Assembly: GCA_007117675.1 (NCBI GenBank)
Contig: SKGB01000065.1
Span: forward strand, 1-24,610
DNA: 24,610 bases
Direction: 5' to 3'
Source of the DNA: Candidatus Nomurabacteria bacterium
GTDB lineage: Bacteria > Patescibacteriota > Minisyncoccia > Phycocordibacterales > CSBR16-119
Of this stretch, positions 13,381 to 21,365 are shown piece by piece. The position numbers and the translations under genes are program-made. The notes under the pieces were generated by a model. It did no database searches. It saw only the letters and a program-made list of their open reading frames with translations, and had not been told where the DNA came from. The first letter of the stretch is position 1, and every line of letters starts with the position of its first letter.

Positions 13381-13432
13381 TGCAAAGTAAAGCATTATCT
13401 GCACTCGATTTGGACCTGTGGAAATCTTTCTT

Positions 13433-13879
13433 TTACTGAGTTTCGGGCAAAATAGGCAGCGCACTTCCTGTGATACCAAAGGTTCCTCGCAATATCTCTA
13501 TAAGACCCCAAAAAGACACAATCACAAACAAACCTATCAAAGCCCACAAGATATAGTCTTTCGCCTTGTCTCTTTCTGCAATATTATTTGGGTTGATGTA
13601 ATACTGAATAACTCCATACAAGAAAAAAGCTATCGCAAGCACTATCAAAAGAGGAAACACAGAACGTGTAAGTAAACATGTTGCAAGATCGATAATATCT
13701 TTTAAGTTGTTGATGTCGCCCGACAACAAACTCGTACAGTTTAAAGCATTACTTGATGTGTTCGACTGGTCGCTATTTTGCGCAAAAACCAACACGGGAC
13801 CCGACGCAAAAAGAAAGGTAAGTAGGAAAAATCCCAAGAAAGTATATTTTATTTTTTTGTGATATTTTTGTAAATACAT
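13433..13879 (-). CDS. Pilin-like membrane protein C
   Basis: The 148-residue product has a signal peptide (about 1-33, ending GPVLVFAQ), a short Ser/Asn-rich segment with two cysteines (NCTSLLSG and ATCLLT), then the two-helix core: PLLIVLAIAFFLYGVIQYY, a loop INPNNIAERDKAKDYIL, and ALIGLFVIVSFWGLIEIL. The FxYGxxQY and SFWGxIxI motifs are shared with A and B. The tail is FGITGSALPILPETQ. It starts 22 bases after gene D. It belongs to the same T4SS pilin-like family; which member, if any, is the major subunit cannot be seen from sequence. Confidence 0.8.
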   Translation of the reverse strand: MYLQKYHKKIKYTFLGFFLLTFLFASGPVLVFAQNSDQSNTSSNALNCTSLLSGDINNLKDIIDLATCLLTRSVFPLLIVLAIAFFLYGVIQYYINPNNIAERDKAKDYILWALIGLFVIVSFWGLIEILRGTFGITGSALPILPETQ

Positions 13880-13901
13880 AATTAAGAATTAAATAAATAA
13901 A

Positions 13902-14378
13902 CTACGCAACAATCGCACCTACTGTGTTTACCAAAATAGTAACAATAGTCCATGCACCAAGTAAAACCGCAGACCCAACCACTGTCCACAAGAGGGTCTT
14001 CTTTGCGGTGATAAGCTTGTTTGGGTTTCCTTGAGCTTCCACAAACAAGAAACCAGAATATATCAAAGCAAGTATCACCAGAGGTATTCCTGCACGGATA
14101 ATGATACCCACTAGAGATTTAAGAAAGTCCATAACTCCTGTTCCTGGACCGAGAGGGTTTTGTATTTGAGATGTGATCACAGGAATATTTTGACTGTCAT
14201 TTGAAGATGCCTCATCTGGGTTATTTTCTCCCGCCGCTTCATCTGGGTTATTTTCCCCTGCAGCCTCATCGGAAACCTCACCCCCTGTCTGCATGAGAGC
14301 AATGGAAGGATAACAAAAAAAACAAAAGATTAGTAACAAAAAAAATATGTGTATTTTAAAAAAAGAAGAAATTTTCAT
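13902..14378 (-). CDS. Pilin-like membrane protein D with acidic repeat linker
   Basis: The ATG at 14378 gives 158 residues and a normal signal peptide (1-28, ending PSIALMQ). A further ATG at 14429 would add 17 residues and overlap gene E by 29 bases, so it is rejected. Residues 38-55 are two copies of the nine-residue unit EAAGENNPD and part of a third, an acidic flexible linker. The core follows: IIRAGIPLVILALIYSGFLFV, EAQGNPNKLITAKKTLLW, then TVVGSAVLLGAWTIVTIL. IPLxxLxxIYSGxLxVxAxGNPNK is the clearest match in the operon to the CPR T4SS pilin family. A TATAAT box nine bases before the start suggests its own promoter. Confidence 0.85.
   Translation of the reverse strand: MKISSFFKIHIFFLLLIFCFFCYPSIALMQTGGEVSDEAAGENNPDEAAGENNPDEASSNDSQNIPVITSQIQNPLGPGTGVMDFLKSLVGIIIRAGIPLVILALIYSGFLFVEAQGNPNKLITAKKTLLWTVVGSAVLLGAWTIVTILVNTVGAIVA
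14214..14267 (-). repeat. Two 27-base tandem repeats inside gene D
   Basis: 14214-14240 and 14241-14267 are imperfect direct copies of one unit encoding EAAGENNPD. Differences are mostly synonymous, which fits an older duplication kept at protein level. In-frame repeats of this kind can change number by slippage and alter linker length. Confidence 0.75.
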
Positions 14379-14387
14379 GTAGCGATA

Positions 14388-14393
14388 ATTATA
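14388..14393 (-). promoter_or_regulatory. Putative -10 box of pilin-like gene D, leaderless
   Basis: A perfect TATAAT lies nine bases before the ATG at 14378, in the 22-base gap after gene E. The -35 region is weak. The area is AT-rich, so a chance match is possible. Confidence 0.4.
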
Positions 14394-14400
14394 GATTATA

Positions 14401-15183
14401 TTATACAAATAATAGCATAGAATATTCAAACGCTGTGACAGAAATCAATGCAGAATAAATCATCTGCATAATTCCCCACGAAGCAAGTAAAATAACACCA
14501 CCTATGAGCGTGTACGTAAGCGCTGTATGAGCTTCTTGTATCTTATTTGGATTTCCTCGAGCAAAAAGATACAAAGCTCCAGAATATACAACCATAAGAA
14601 CAAGGAGTGGTATTCCAATTTTCATTACAATCTCCATCACACTCCCAATAAAAGAAGATATTGAATTAACATTTGGGATAGGGTTAGGAATATCTATAGA
14701 GAGACTCTCTGTCTGCAAAAAAGAAGCAGTCGGATTACAAGAACCTTGAACTGTTATAGGGAAATTTTGTTGACTTAAAAACTGAGCATATTGAGAATCT
14801 CCTTGCCCTACCACGTTATACTCCATAAGAGAAAAAACATAATTTAAATTATTTGAATTACTAATATTTTGAAAAACGAAGATATCAGTAAATACAGAAC
14901 CTTCCGTAGGTATTATAATGTCCTTATCTTCAGCAGACGAACCAGAGACAATACCACCACCTTCATTTGCAAGACTCACTGTAACTTTATAAATTTTATT
15001 TAAAAGTAAGGTATCTGGCTCAAAAGAAAAAGAAGCTTGAACGACAAGATGACAATTATTATTATAAGAAGCCGTATATGTAAAAGAGGGTACGTCAACA
15101 TTTAATTGTTGCAATTGAGCTAAAGCAACATCAAAACAAGAGAAAAATAAGGTAAATATTATTACAAAAAATATTTTTTTCAT
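14401..15183 (-). CDS. Pilin-like membrane protein E with extracellular N-terminal domain
   Basis: The 260-residue product has a signal peptide (1-22, ending DVALAQ), a beta-rich N-terminal domain of about 140 residues with two cysteines (NNCHLVV and GSCNPT), and the C-terminal pilin core: VMKIGIPLLVLMVVYSGALYLF, ARGNPNKIQEAHTALTYT, then LIGGVILLASWGIMQMIY. The core is nearly the same type as in D (IPL-YSG-RGNPNK), so E looks like a pilin core fused to an exposed domain, as a tip or adhesive subunit might be. The N-terminal domain is not recognised. It starts four bases after the stop of gene F, suggesting translational coupling. Confidence 0.82.
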   Translation of the reverse strand: MKKIFFVIIFTLFFSCFDVALAQLQQLNVDVPSFTYTASYNNNCHLVVQASFSFEPDTLLLNKIYKVTVSLANEGGGIVSGSSAEDKDIIIPTEGSVFTDIFVFQNISNSNNLNYVFSLMEYNVVGQGDSQYAQFLSQQNFPITVQGSCNPTASFLQTESLSIDIPNPIPNVNSISSFIGSVMEIVMKIGIPLLVLMVVYSGALYLFARGNPNKIQEAHTALTYTLIGGVILLASWGIMQMIYSALISVTAFEYSMLLFV

Positions 15184-15187
15184 ATGG

Positions 15188-16603
15188 TTAATTTAAATTA
15201 ATATTAAGTATTTGAACAACTATTGAGTCGTTATAACCTAATGCAACCAAAATAAGTTGGACGATTATCCAAGCAGAAAGCATAATGACAACACCCTTGA
15301 CCACCTGAGACAACATTTCTTTTGCTTTTGTAAGTTCTGCTTGTTTTGCACTTGCCTTAGCAACAATAAGTCGAATACCTGCAAAAGCAAATAGTAGCGC
15401 TGCCAACGGGAGAGCTATTACAAAGGTAAGGAAACGTAATATTCGATTTACTGTAGAAAGAAGTGCATTAAAATCACAATCGTAAATTTCACCAAAACCG
15501 CACTGAACCAAACCCAATTGAGAAACTTCATTTGCAATCTGACCACCAGGACCTGTATTAAAACCAGAATCTACATTAATTGAAATATTTTCCGCTGTGT
15601 TGCCAATATTTCCACCAGATTGATTATTATCACCATCTTCTTCATTATTATCACCAGACAAACTCTGTGTTGTTATTGAAACATAAGGGAGATTTGAAGA
15701 TGTGTTTAAAATAATAAAACCAGTACCACTGCCTGAATGCACACTCACAAAATAATTTGTATCTTCTTCAAGGCTAGAAATAGTTATAGGCATAAGAGGA
15801 CTGGTAACAATTTTAGACTGAAAAGAAGTATTACTATAATCATCGTTTGTAAAAGAATTTTCATTAGTTGAATATGAGATAAAAATACTTTCCCCAACTT
15901 CAATATTTAATGTCGACAACATAAAAGAAATTGAATTATGAGTGGTTGATATATTTGAAATAGTGGCTGTGGGCAATAAAAACACAGGATTCTCATTTGA
16001 ATTAAAAAAATTATTTTGCTGAAATGCAAAATTTAAGCCAAACATCGTACAACCGGAAGTGCTTGGCAATAAATTAGGAAATAGATTTGTAGTTGAACAA
16101 TTTTGAGGTATAGCACCCCCCAACATTATTAAACAAACCTCAAAAAATTTATCAGGATCCTCTGGATCTAAATTAATAGCATGATATTCCTCTGTCTCTG
16201 TATCATATTCTAAAAAATCAATCTCATACAATGTACCAAGTTCTAAATTAGATCCAAAAACAATATTAATATTAGAATTCTCTGGAGAAATAGGAATTAA
16301 AGAACTGCCATTTTGTTGAGTGAAAAACCACTCCCCATTTGACGCCTCCCTATAACGCATACTAATATTTGTAGATTGTTCAACTTCAAAATTTATTAAT
16401 CCACAAAATTGTGGGGGGGTACTTATATTGGGTGATATATATGGTGTCACAAAAGATTCTGTTGAATTTATTCCTGTCACATACAAAGAGTCTGGATTTA
16501 CGATAATCTCTTGAGCAGATATTTTTGACATAACAAAAAAGAACAGTACAACAGACATCGCAAGTGCTATTATTTTTTTATATTGATATATATGTTTATA
16601 CAT
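15188..16603 (-). CDS. Large pilin-like membrane protein F with FN3-like exposed region
   Basis: The 471-residue product starts with a signal peptide (about 1-30, ending SKISAQ). A long Asn/Ser/Thr-rich exposed region follows; about 215-320 looks like one FN3-type beta domain (NTNYFVSVHSGSG near its end), and 325-345 is a Gly/Asn/Asp-rich linker. The C-terminal 95 residues hold the membrane core: FLTFVIALPLAALLFAFAGIRLIVA, a basic loop with KQAELTKAKEMLSQ, and GVVIMLSAWIIVQLILVALG. The second helix SAWIIVQ matches the family's SxWxIxx motif. FGEIYDCDFNALLSTVNRIL just before the first helix is a typical lead-in. Its gene is 14 bases after the solute-binding gene. It is the largest subunit and a candidate adhesin. 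Confidence 0.78.
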   Translation of the reverse strand: MYKHIYQYKKIIALAMSVVLFFFVMSKISAQEIIVNPDSLYVTGINSTESFVTPYISPNISTPPQFCGLINFEVEQSTNISMRYREASNGEWFFTQQNGSSLIPISPENSNINIVFGSNLELGTLYEIDFLEYDTETEEYHAINLDPEDPDKFFEVCLIMLGGAIPQNCSTTNLFPNLLPSTSGCTMFGLNFAFQQNNFFNSNENPVFLLPTATISNISTTHNSISFMLSTLNIEVGESIFISYSTNENSFTNDDYSNTSFQSKIVTSPLMPITISSLEEDTNYFVSVHSGSGTGFIILNTSSNLPYVSITTQSLSGDNNEEDGDNNQSGGNIGNTAENISINVDSGFNTGPGGQIANEVSQLGLVQCGFGEIYDCDFNALLSTVNRILRFLTFVIALPLAALLFAFAGIRLIVAKASAKQAELTKAKEMLSQVVKGVVIMLSAWIIVQLILVALGYNDSIVVQILNINLN

Positions 16604-16617
16604 AGTAAGTATATGTT

Positions 16618-17940
16618 TTAAGATTCATTAAGGATCTGATTAAGAGCCCCTACAGCATTTTGTGTCTGAAGAACTCCTGATGATATGTCGGAAATAACCT
16701 TTTTAAACTTTTCATTTGTTGTATTTGGGTGTGGAACCAACCATGCCCGAGAAACAATCGCAGCATCAAAAAAAACTTTTTGTATAAAAGAAGGAGAATT
16801 AAAAGCAAGAGTCTGTCGTCTCACAGGCTGAAGATTGAGAGAAGACAACACACTAGCTGAATATGGACCATTTGCCAAAAGCCCCGCAACATTTAAGGCG
16901 ATTCCAGAATTATTTGAAACACGAGGAACAGCAAAGGCATAGTAGTTGCCGTAGGTCACAGCACGTGAGAGTTCTTGGGTTTGAGGTATGGGAGCAACAG
17001 AAAAATTAAGGTTGGGGTTTTTTCTTTGTATCTCTATCAACTCAGAGGCGAACCCGAAATAAAAAGCAGAATCACCACGAGCAAAAACATCTCGAGATTC
17101 ATTCATGGCAGAATTCCACGCATATACAGAAGTTGAAGGATTTGAAAACTGCATAAAATAAGAAAGAGCGGTTTCTGTTGGGTTTGAGGTAAATGAAGAC
17201 CCTGCATTTAACACATAGCGAGGTTCGCCCGTCTCTGTATTAAACTCAGATATAGGATTTCCAAGTTGCATAATAAGTGTTGAGATAATAGGCATGAAAT
17301 GGTTGATATTTGTAGCAGAACCCATAGCAACACCACTTCTTAAGATCCCAAGATTGTCAGTGTTTCTCACTGAAAGCCTCTCAACCATATTCAAAAAGTC
17401 TCCATTCCAAAATTGAGGAGGGTTGATAAAACCATCAGACTCTAAAATGTCTCGGTTGTAATACATAATAAGTGGATCAACACCAATAGGCACACCGACT
17501 GTTCCTGCAGGAGTTCTAAATATTGAAGTTCCTTGTGAATAGGTTTCTTCAAAGACAGACGAAGGCAGAGCCTCGTTTCCAATAAGTAAAACCTTGTCTT
17601 TGTATCGGTTTATATATGTGTGCGGTAACACAAACAAATCAGGAGCCCTTCCCACAGCAAAAGCCTCGAGTAAATCCTGCTCATATGATGCGGGATTTTT
17701 TGCAACATAAGACAAACTAATATTTTGATTCTCTTGATTGAAATTATTTACCACCTCCAAAAAAGCAGACCTTGGGAAAGGACCCCACACCACAACAGAA
17801 CCCGTTCCTTGAACTTGCTGATTTGATGAACTACGGCTCGGTGGATTTATCACCCCACCAACAATCATAAGCCCGAGTCCGAGCCCAGCCGAAAGAATAA
17901 TGAGAAGGATGGTTTGAAATGTCTTTGATTTCTTATCCAT
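16618..17940 (-). CDS. Membrane-anchored extracellular solute-binding-like protein (SBP family 1/8)
   Basis: The 440-residue product has an uncleaved-looking N-terminal helix (about 9-30) without a lipobox cysteine, so it is probably anchored by that helix. The rest follows the type II periplasmic binding fold used for sugars and similar ligands: SVVVWGPFPRSAFLEVVNNFN at the start of lobe one, GRAPDLFVLPH, VGVPIGVDPLIMYYNRDIL at the hinge, then FARGDSAFYFGF and the closing helices. No ABC permease or ATPase is near. It sits five bases after a methyltransferase gene and 14 before pilin-like genes, so it may belong to the surface structure rather than to a transporter. The ligand is unknown. 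Confidence 0.85.
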   Translation of the reverse strand: MDKKSKTFQTILLIILSAGLGLGLMIVGGVINPPSRSSSNQQVQGTGSVVVWGPFPRSAFLEVVNNFNQENQNISLSYVAKNPASYEQDLLEAFAVGRAPDLFVLPHTYINRYKDKVLLIGNEALPSSVFEETYSQGTSIFRTPAGTVGVPIGVDPLIMYYNRDILESDGFINPPQFWNGDFLNMVERLSVRNTDNLGILRSGVAMGSATNINHFMPIISTLIMQLGNPISEFNTETGEPRYVLNAGSSFTSNPTETALSYFMQFSNPSTSVYAWNSAMNESRDVFARGDSAFYFGFASELIEIQRKNPNLNFSVAPIPQTQELSRAVTYGNYYAFAVPRVSNNSGIALNVAGLLANGPYSASVLSSLNLQPVRRQTLAFNSPSFIQKVFFDAAIVSRAWLVPHPNTTNEKFKKVISDISSGVLQTQNAVGALNQILNES

Positions 17941-17945
17941 ATTTT

Positions 17946-18485
17946 TTATTCGACAACTGAATTACTAAAAATAAAACCATAATGGTGAAGACCTGCATCA
18001 AAAACCTTTTCGACAGTAAATCCATTATCTTCAAATAACTTTCTAGCGATGGTGTCACTTACAACATGCAAAGAATCGGGACCCATTCCAGCAAAAGACT
18101 CAGACCAGTCGATAAGCATTATCTTTCCATTCTTTTTCAAAATTCTTTTCATTTCATGAACAAAAGAACTCTTACTTTCTGTTTGAAACAAAACATTTGA
18201 AGCGATAACCGCATCAACAGAATCTGCACGAAGCCGTGTTCCTCCAACAGTCTCTGCGTCACCCCACAAAACATGGATATTTTTTATATGTTGAGACTCT
18301 GCTTCTTTTGCTATTTTATCGAGTAGATTTTTTTGCACATCAACAGCGTATACAGAACCGTCATTTCCTACAACTCGAGACGCTTCAAAAGTATAGTGCC
18401 CACTTCCACACCCAATATCTGCAACAGACATTCCGTGTGTTAATTGAAGGTGAACAATATTAGTAGATGGTTGAGAAAAAGACAT
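17946..18485 (-). CDS. Class I SAM-dependent methyltransferase
   Basis: The 179-residue protein has the Rossmann SAM-binding motif VADIGCGSGHYTF (near 20-32), an acidic end of strand two (YAVDVQ), an Asp before the next helix (WGDAE), then VIASNVLFQ and LKKNGKIMLIDW, as in the UbiE/Methyltransf_11 families. The substrate cannot be told. The ATG at 18485 is preferred over one at 18512, because the latter lies inside the gyrA terminator and a TGCTACAAT box lies six bases before 18485. It is the first gene of the pilin/solute-binding unit. Its target could be small molecules or proteins; a link with the pilins is only positional. Confidence 0.85.
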   Translation of the reverse strand: MSFSQPSTNIVHLQLTHGMSVADIGCGSGHYTFEASRVVGNDGSVYAVDVQKNLLDKIAKEAESQHIKNIHVLWGDAETVGGTRLRADSVDAVIASNVLFQTESKSSFVHEMKRILKKNGKIMLIDWSESFAGMGPDSLHVVSDTIARKLFEDNGFTVEKVFDAGLHHYGFIFSNSVVE

Positions 18486-18491
18486 ATATAT

Positions 18492-18500
18492 ATTGTAGCA
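18492..18500 (-). promoter_or_regulatory. Extended -10 promoter of the methyltransferase/pilin unit, leaderless
   Basis: TGCTACAAT (TG-n-TACAAT) lies just after the gyrA terminator and six bases before the ATG at 18485. The same nonamer occurs before the MBL-fold gene at 21977. Confidence 0.55.
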
Positions 18501-18542
18501 AAATAAAAACACACTAGTTGTGAATATAGTGTGTTTTTATTT
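18501..18542 (-). terminator. gyrA terminator
   Basis: A perfect 16-base-pair stem (18501-18516 with 18527-18542) around a ten-base loop, followed on the minus strand by TTTTTATTTT. It begins nine bases after the gyrA stop and ends next to the methyltransferase promoter. Confidence 0.85.
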
Positions 18543-18550
18543 TTAGGTAT

Positions 18551-21013
18551 TTATATAAGAGTAGCTGATGCAAGTTTGTCACCTGCTCGCAATTTCATAA
18601 TACGAACTCCTTGCGTATCTCTCCCGAGTGTTGGTATAGAGTCAAGCTCGATTTTAATCACCTGACCTTTCTTTGAAATGACTATCAATTCCAAACTCTC
18701 ACTTGTCACTAACCGAGCCACGATGAGTTCCCCTGTTTTATCTGTGAGCTTCACAGCACGAACTCCAGAACCTCCACGAGCTTGAACTTTGAAATCATTT
18801 ACAGAACTTTGCTTACCATATCCGTTTGAAGTTATTACAAGCATTCGAGTGTCTTTTGCTTCGTCTTTTTTGACAATTCCAACCCCCACAACCTCATCGC
18901 CTTTTTTAAGTTTGATGGCGCGAACTCCAGCTGCAGAACGTCCCATTTCTCGAACATCATCATTTTTAAATCGAATACCCTGCCCTAAACGTGTTGCAAC
19001 CATTACCTCACTTTCAGAATCAAGAAAGCGAGCAGAATAAAGTTCGTCACCAGCTGAAAGCTTGATTGCAATAAGACCGCTTCGTCTTACGTCACTAAAG
19101 CTACTTGATGCAACCTTCTTTGTAACACCCTGTTTTGTTACAAACAAAAGATAGGGATTTTGTTCGATGTTTTTCTTGTCCATTGCAACAATAGAAGTAA
19201 CCAGCTCTCCATCCTCTAATTGCAAGAAGTTCATAATGGACTTCCCTTTTGTTGCGCGTTTACCTTCAGGAATTTCATACATTTTCAACTGATAGGCTTT
19301 ACCTTTGTTTGAGAAAAACAATAGATCAGAATGGGTACTTGCATTAAGAAGATTAATAACAACATCCTCTTCTTTGGTTGAAATATCAACAACACCGACA
19401 CCGCCCCGTTTTTGTGTTTTGTATTCAGCTGGATCAGTTCTTTTTACATATCCACCTTGTGTAAACACAAGCACGGTTTCTTTTTCGGGTATCAAATCTT
19501 CCTGAGAAATATTTTTAACTCCTCCTGCGACAATTTTTGTTCGACGTGGATCGTTGTATTTTTCTTTTATTTCCAACAATTCATCAGAAATGAGTTTTAG
19601 AATTTTCTTTTTACTTCCAAGTAGAACCTTAAGAGATGCGATAAGTTTTTGTTTTTCTTTCAACTCATCTTCAATAGCCTTTCGTTCTAGACCCGCAAGT
19701 TTTTGAAGTCTCATTTCAAGAATTGCCTGTGCCTGAATATCAGAAAACTTAAACTTCTTAATCAAATTAACCTTTGCTTCTTCTTTATCTTTAGATTTTC
19801 GAATAAGCGCAATAATTTCATCGATGTGATCCAAGGCTCTTTTAAGACCAAGTAAAATATGTTCACGTGCCTCTGCTTTGTCGAGGTCAAACTGAGTTCG
19901 ACGAACAACAACGTCTTCACGATGTTTAATAAACTCAACCAAAAAGTCTTTCAAAGAAAGAGTCTGCGGAACACCATCAACAAGTGCCACGAGGTTGAAA
20001 TTAAAGTTTTGCTCAAGCTGTGTATTTTTGTAAATATAATTAAGAACTTTTTGTGGGAAAGCACCAGATTTTAATTCCACAACAACACGAATATCATCTG
20101 TTGATTCGTCTCGCAAGTCTTTTATCCCTTGAAGTTTTTTATCTCGTACCAAATCAGCAATACTTGTAACCAAGTTTGCCTTGTTTACACGATATGGCAC
20201 AGAACTGATTATTATCTGAAATTGACCAGCCTTTGTTTCAACAATCTCGGCTTCTCCACGAGTAACAACCCCACCTCGTCCGGTCGCATAGGCCTGTAGG
20301 ATGTCTTTTTTGTTATACACCAAACCTCCTGTTGGAAAATCAGGAGCTTTCACAAACTCAACCAAGTCTTCTGTGGTTGCGTCAGGATTATCAATAAGGT
20401 GTGTAGTAGCATCAACAACCTCACCAAGGTTATGAGGAGGAATGTTGGTTGCCATACCAACCGCAATACCAAGTGTTCCGTTTAACAAAAGCGACGGAAC
20501 AGCAGAAGGAAGTACGATAGGCTCTTTTTGGCTACCGTCATAGTTTGGTCTGAAATCAACGGTATTTTTTTCAATATCTTTCAAAAGCTCACCCGCAAGT
20601 TTACTCATTTTTGCTTCGGTATAACGCATAGCAGCTGCAGAGTCTCCGTCGATTGAACCGAAGTTTCCTTGCCCGATTACCAAAGGGTATCGAAATGAAA
20701 ATGTTTGTGCAGTACCAACCATGGCGTCGTATACTGCAGAGTCTCCGTGTGGATGGTACTTACCAATCACCTCTCCGACAATACGAGCAGATTTTACAAA
20801 TTTTGCAGAAGAATTCACTCCCATTTTATGCATCGCAAATAAAATACGACGATGCACCGGCTTGAGACCATCTCGAATATCAGGAAGCGCTCGCTGGGTG
20901 ATTACCGACATGGCGTATGCCAAATACGATTCTCGCATTTCTTGGACAATAGATGCGGGAAGGATTTTTTCACTCGGCACAAGATTTGTATGTTCTTCTT
21001 TCTTTTTAGGCAT
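18551..21013 (-). CDS. gyrA: DNA gyrase subunit A
   Basis: GyrA forms the DNA-cleaving half of gyrase, which adds negative supercoils using ATP. The 820 residues show the winged-helix and tower domains with catalytic Tyr131 in AMRYTEAKM, the coiled-coil gate (about 360-490) and the six-bladed C-terminal pinwheel (about 505-820). The GyrA box reads QKRGGVG (534-540) instead of QRRGGKG; a box at all favours gyrase over ParC. The quinolone-determining region GDSAVYD has Ser92 and Asp96, the sensitive residues. The start MPKKKEEH is followed directly by the conserved PASIVQEMRESYLAYAM. A leader of about 40 bases follows a TATAAT box. gyrB is not in the window. Confidence 0.95.
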   Translation of the reverse strand: MPKKKEEHTNLVPSEKILPASIVQEMRESYLAYAMSVITQRALPDIRDGLKPVHRRILFAMHKMGVNSSAKFVKSARIVGEVIGKYHPHGDSAVYDAMVGTAQTFSFRYPLVIGQGNFGSIDGDSAAAMRYTEAKMSKLAGELLKDIEKNTVDFRPNYDGSQKEPIVLPSAVPSLLLNGTLGIAVGMATNIPPHNLGEVVDATTHLIDNPDATTEDLVEFVKAPDFPTGGLVYNKKDILQAYATGRGGVVTRGEAEIVETKAGQFQIIISSVPYRVNKANLVTSIADLVRDKKLQGIKDLRDESTDDIRVVVELKSGAFPQKVLNYIYKNTQLEQNFNFNLVALVDGVPQTLSLKDFLVEFIKHREDVVVRRTQFDLDKAEAREHILLGLKRALDHIDEIIALIRKSKDKEEAKVNLIKKFKFSDIQAQAILEMRLQKLAGLERKAIEDELKEKQKLIASLKVLLGSKKKILKLISDELLEIKEKYNDPRRTKIVAGGVKNISQEDLIPEKETVLVFTQGGYVKRTDPAEYKTQKRGGVGVVDISTKEEDVVINLLNASTHSDLLFFSNKGKAYQLKMYEIPEGKRATKGKSIMNFLQLEDGELVTSIVAMDKKNIEQNPYLLFVTKQGVTKKVASSSFSDVRRSGLIAIKLSAGDELYSARFLDSESEVMVATRLGQGIRFKNDDVREMGRSAAGVRAIKLKKGDEVVGVGIVKKDEAKDTRMLVITSNGYGKQSSVNDFKVQARGGSGVRAVKLTDKTGELIVARLVTSESLELIVISKKGQVIKIELDSIPTLGRDTQGVRIMKLRAGDKLASATLI

Positions 21014-21053
21014 ATGGTTTTAATCGATACAAAGATAAATATTATATTCTTAT

Positions 21054-21059
21054 ATTATA
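21054..21059 (-). promoter_or_regulatory. Putative gyrA -10 box
   Basis: TATAAT, preceded by TTGTAG, lies about 40 bases before the gyrA start. A second TATAAT-like stretch lies closer, so the exact start is uncertain. Confidence 0.35.
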
Positions 21060-21098
21060 CTACAAATACTGTAAATTAAGGCTTGGTTTTTTTAATTT

Positions 21099-21353
21099 TT
21101 ATTGTATATTTGAGTCTCCAAAAACCTCATCAAGTGGCTCAGTGAAGGATTTTGTGCCTGATTTCACCCCAGAAAAGAGGTCTCGGACAAAGACCTTGAA
21201 AGAAGGACCTGAGGAACCTGTAGTATTTTTCTTGTAGGGTGACTCATAAAACAAGACACCAACAAAAATAACAACGAGCACTAAAAACAAACTCAAAAAA
21301 AGCGCGATCATGTTTTTTTGTTTTTTTGTCTTAGATTTCAAATTCACACGCAA
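21099..21353 (-). CDS. Small single-helix membrane protein
   Basis: I do not recognise this protein. It has a Lys/Arg-rich N-terminus (KSKTKKQKN), one transmembrane helix (MIALFLSLFLVLVVIFVGVLFY, beginning about residue 15) and an outside tail of about 45 residues rich in Ser, Gly, Lys and Phe. The positive charges before the helix point to an N-in orientation. The longest form starts with TTG at 21353; GTG at 21347 or ATG at 21311 are alternatives, and none has a Shine-Dalgarno site. It lies 12 bases after the MBL-fold gene and is probably co-transcribed with it. Confidence 0.6.
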   Translation of the reverse strand: MRVNLKSKTKKQKNMIALFLSLFLVLVVIFVGVLFYESPYKKNTTGSSGPSFKVFVRDLFSGVKSGTKSFTEPLDEVFGDSNIQ

Positions 21354-21365
21354 GAGTTTTAAAAA

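Noticed and set aside
18551..21013. ParC (topoisomerase IV) instead of GyrA
   Set aside because: A GyrA-box-like QKRGGVG and a full six-bladed C-terminal domain are present, which ParC normally lacks.
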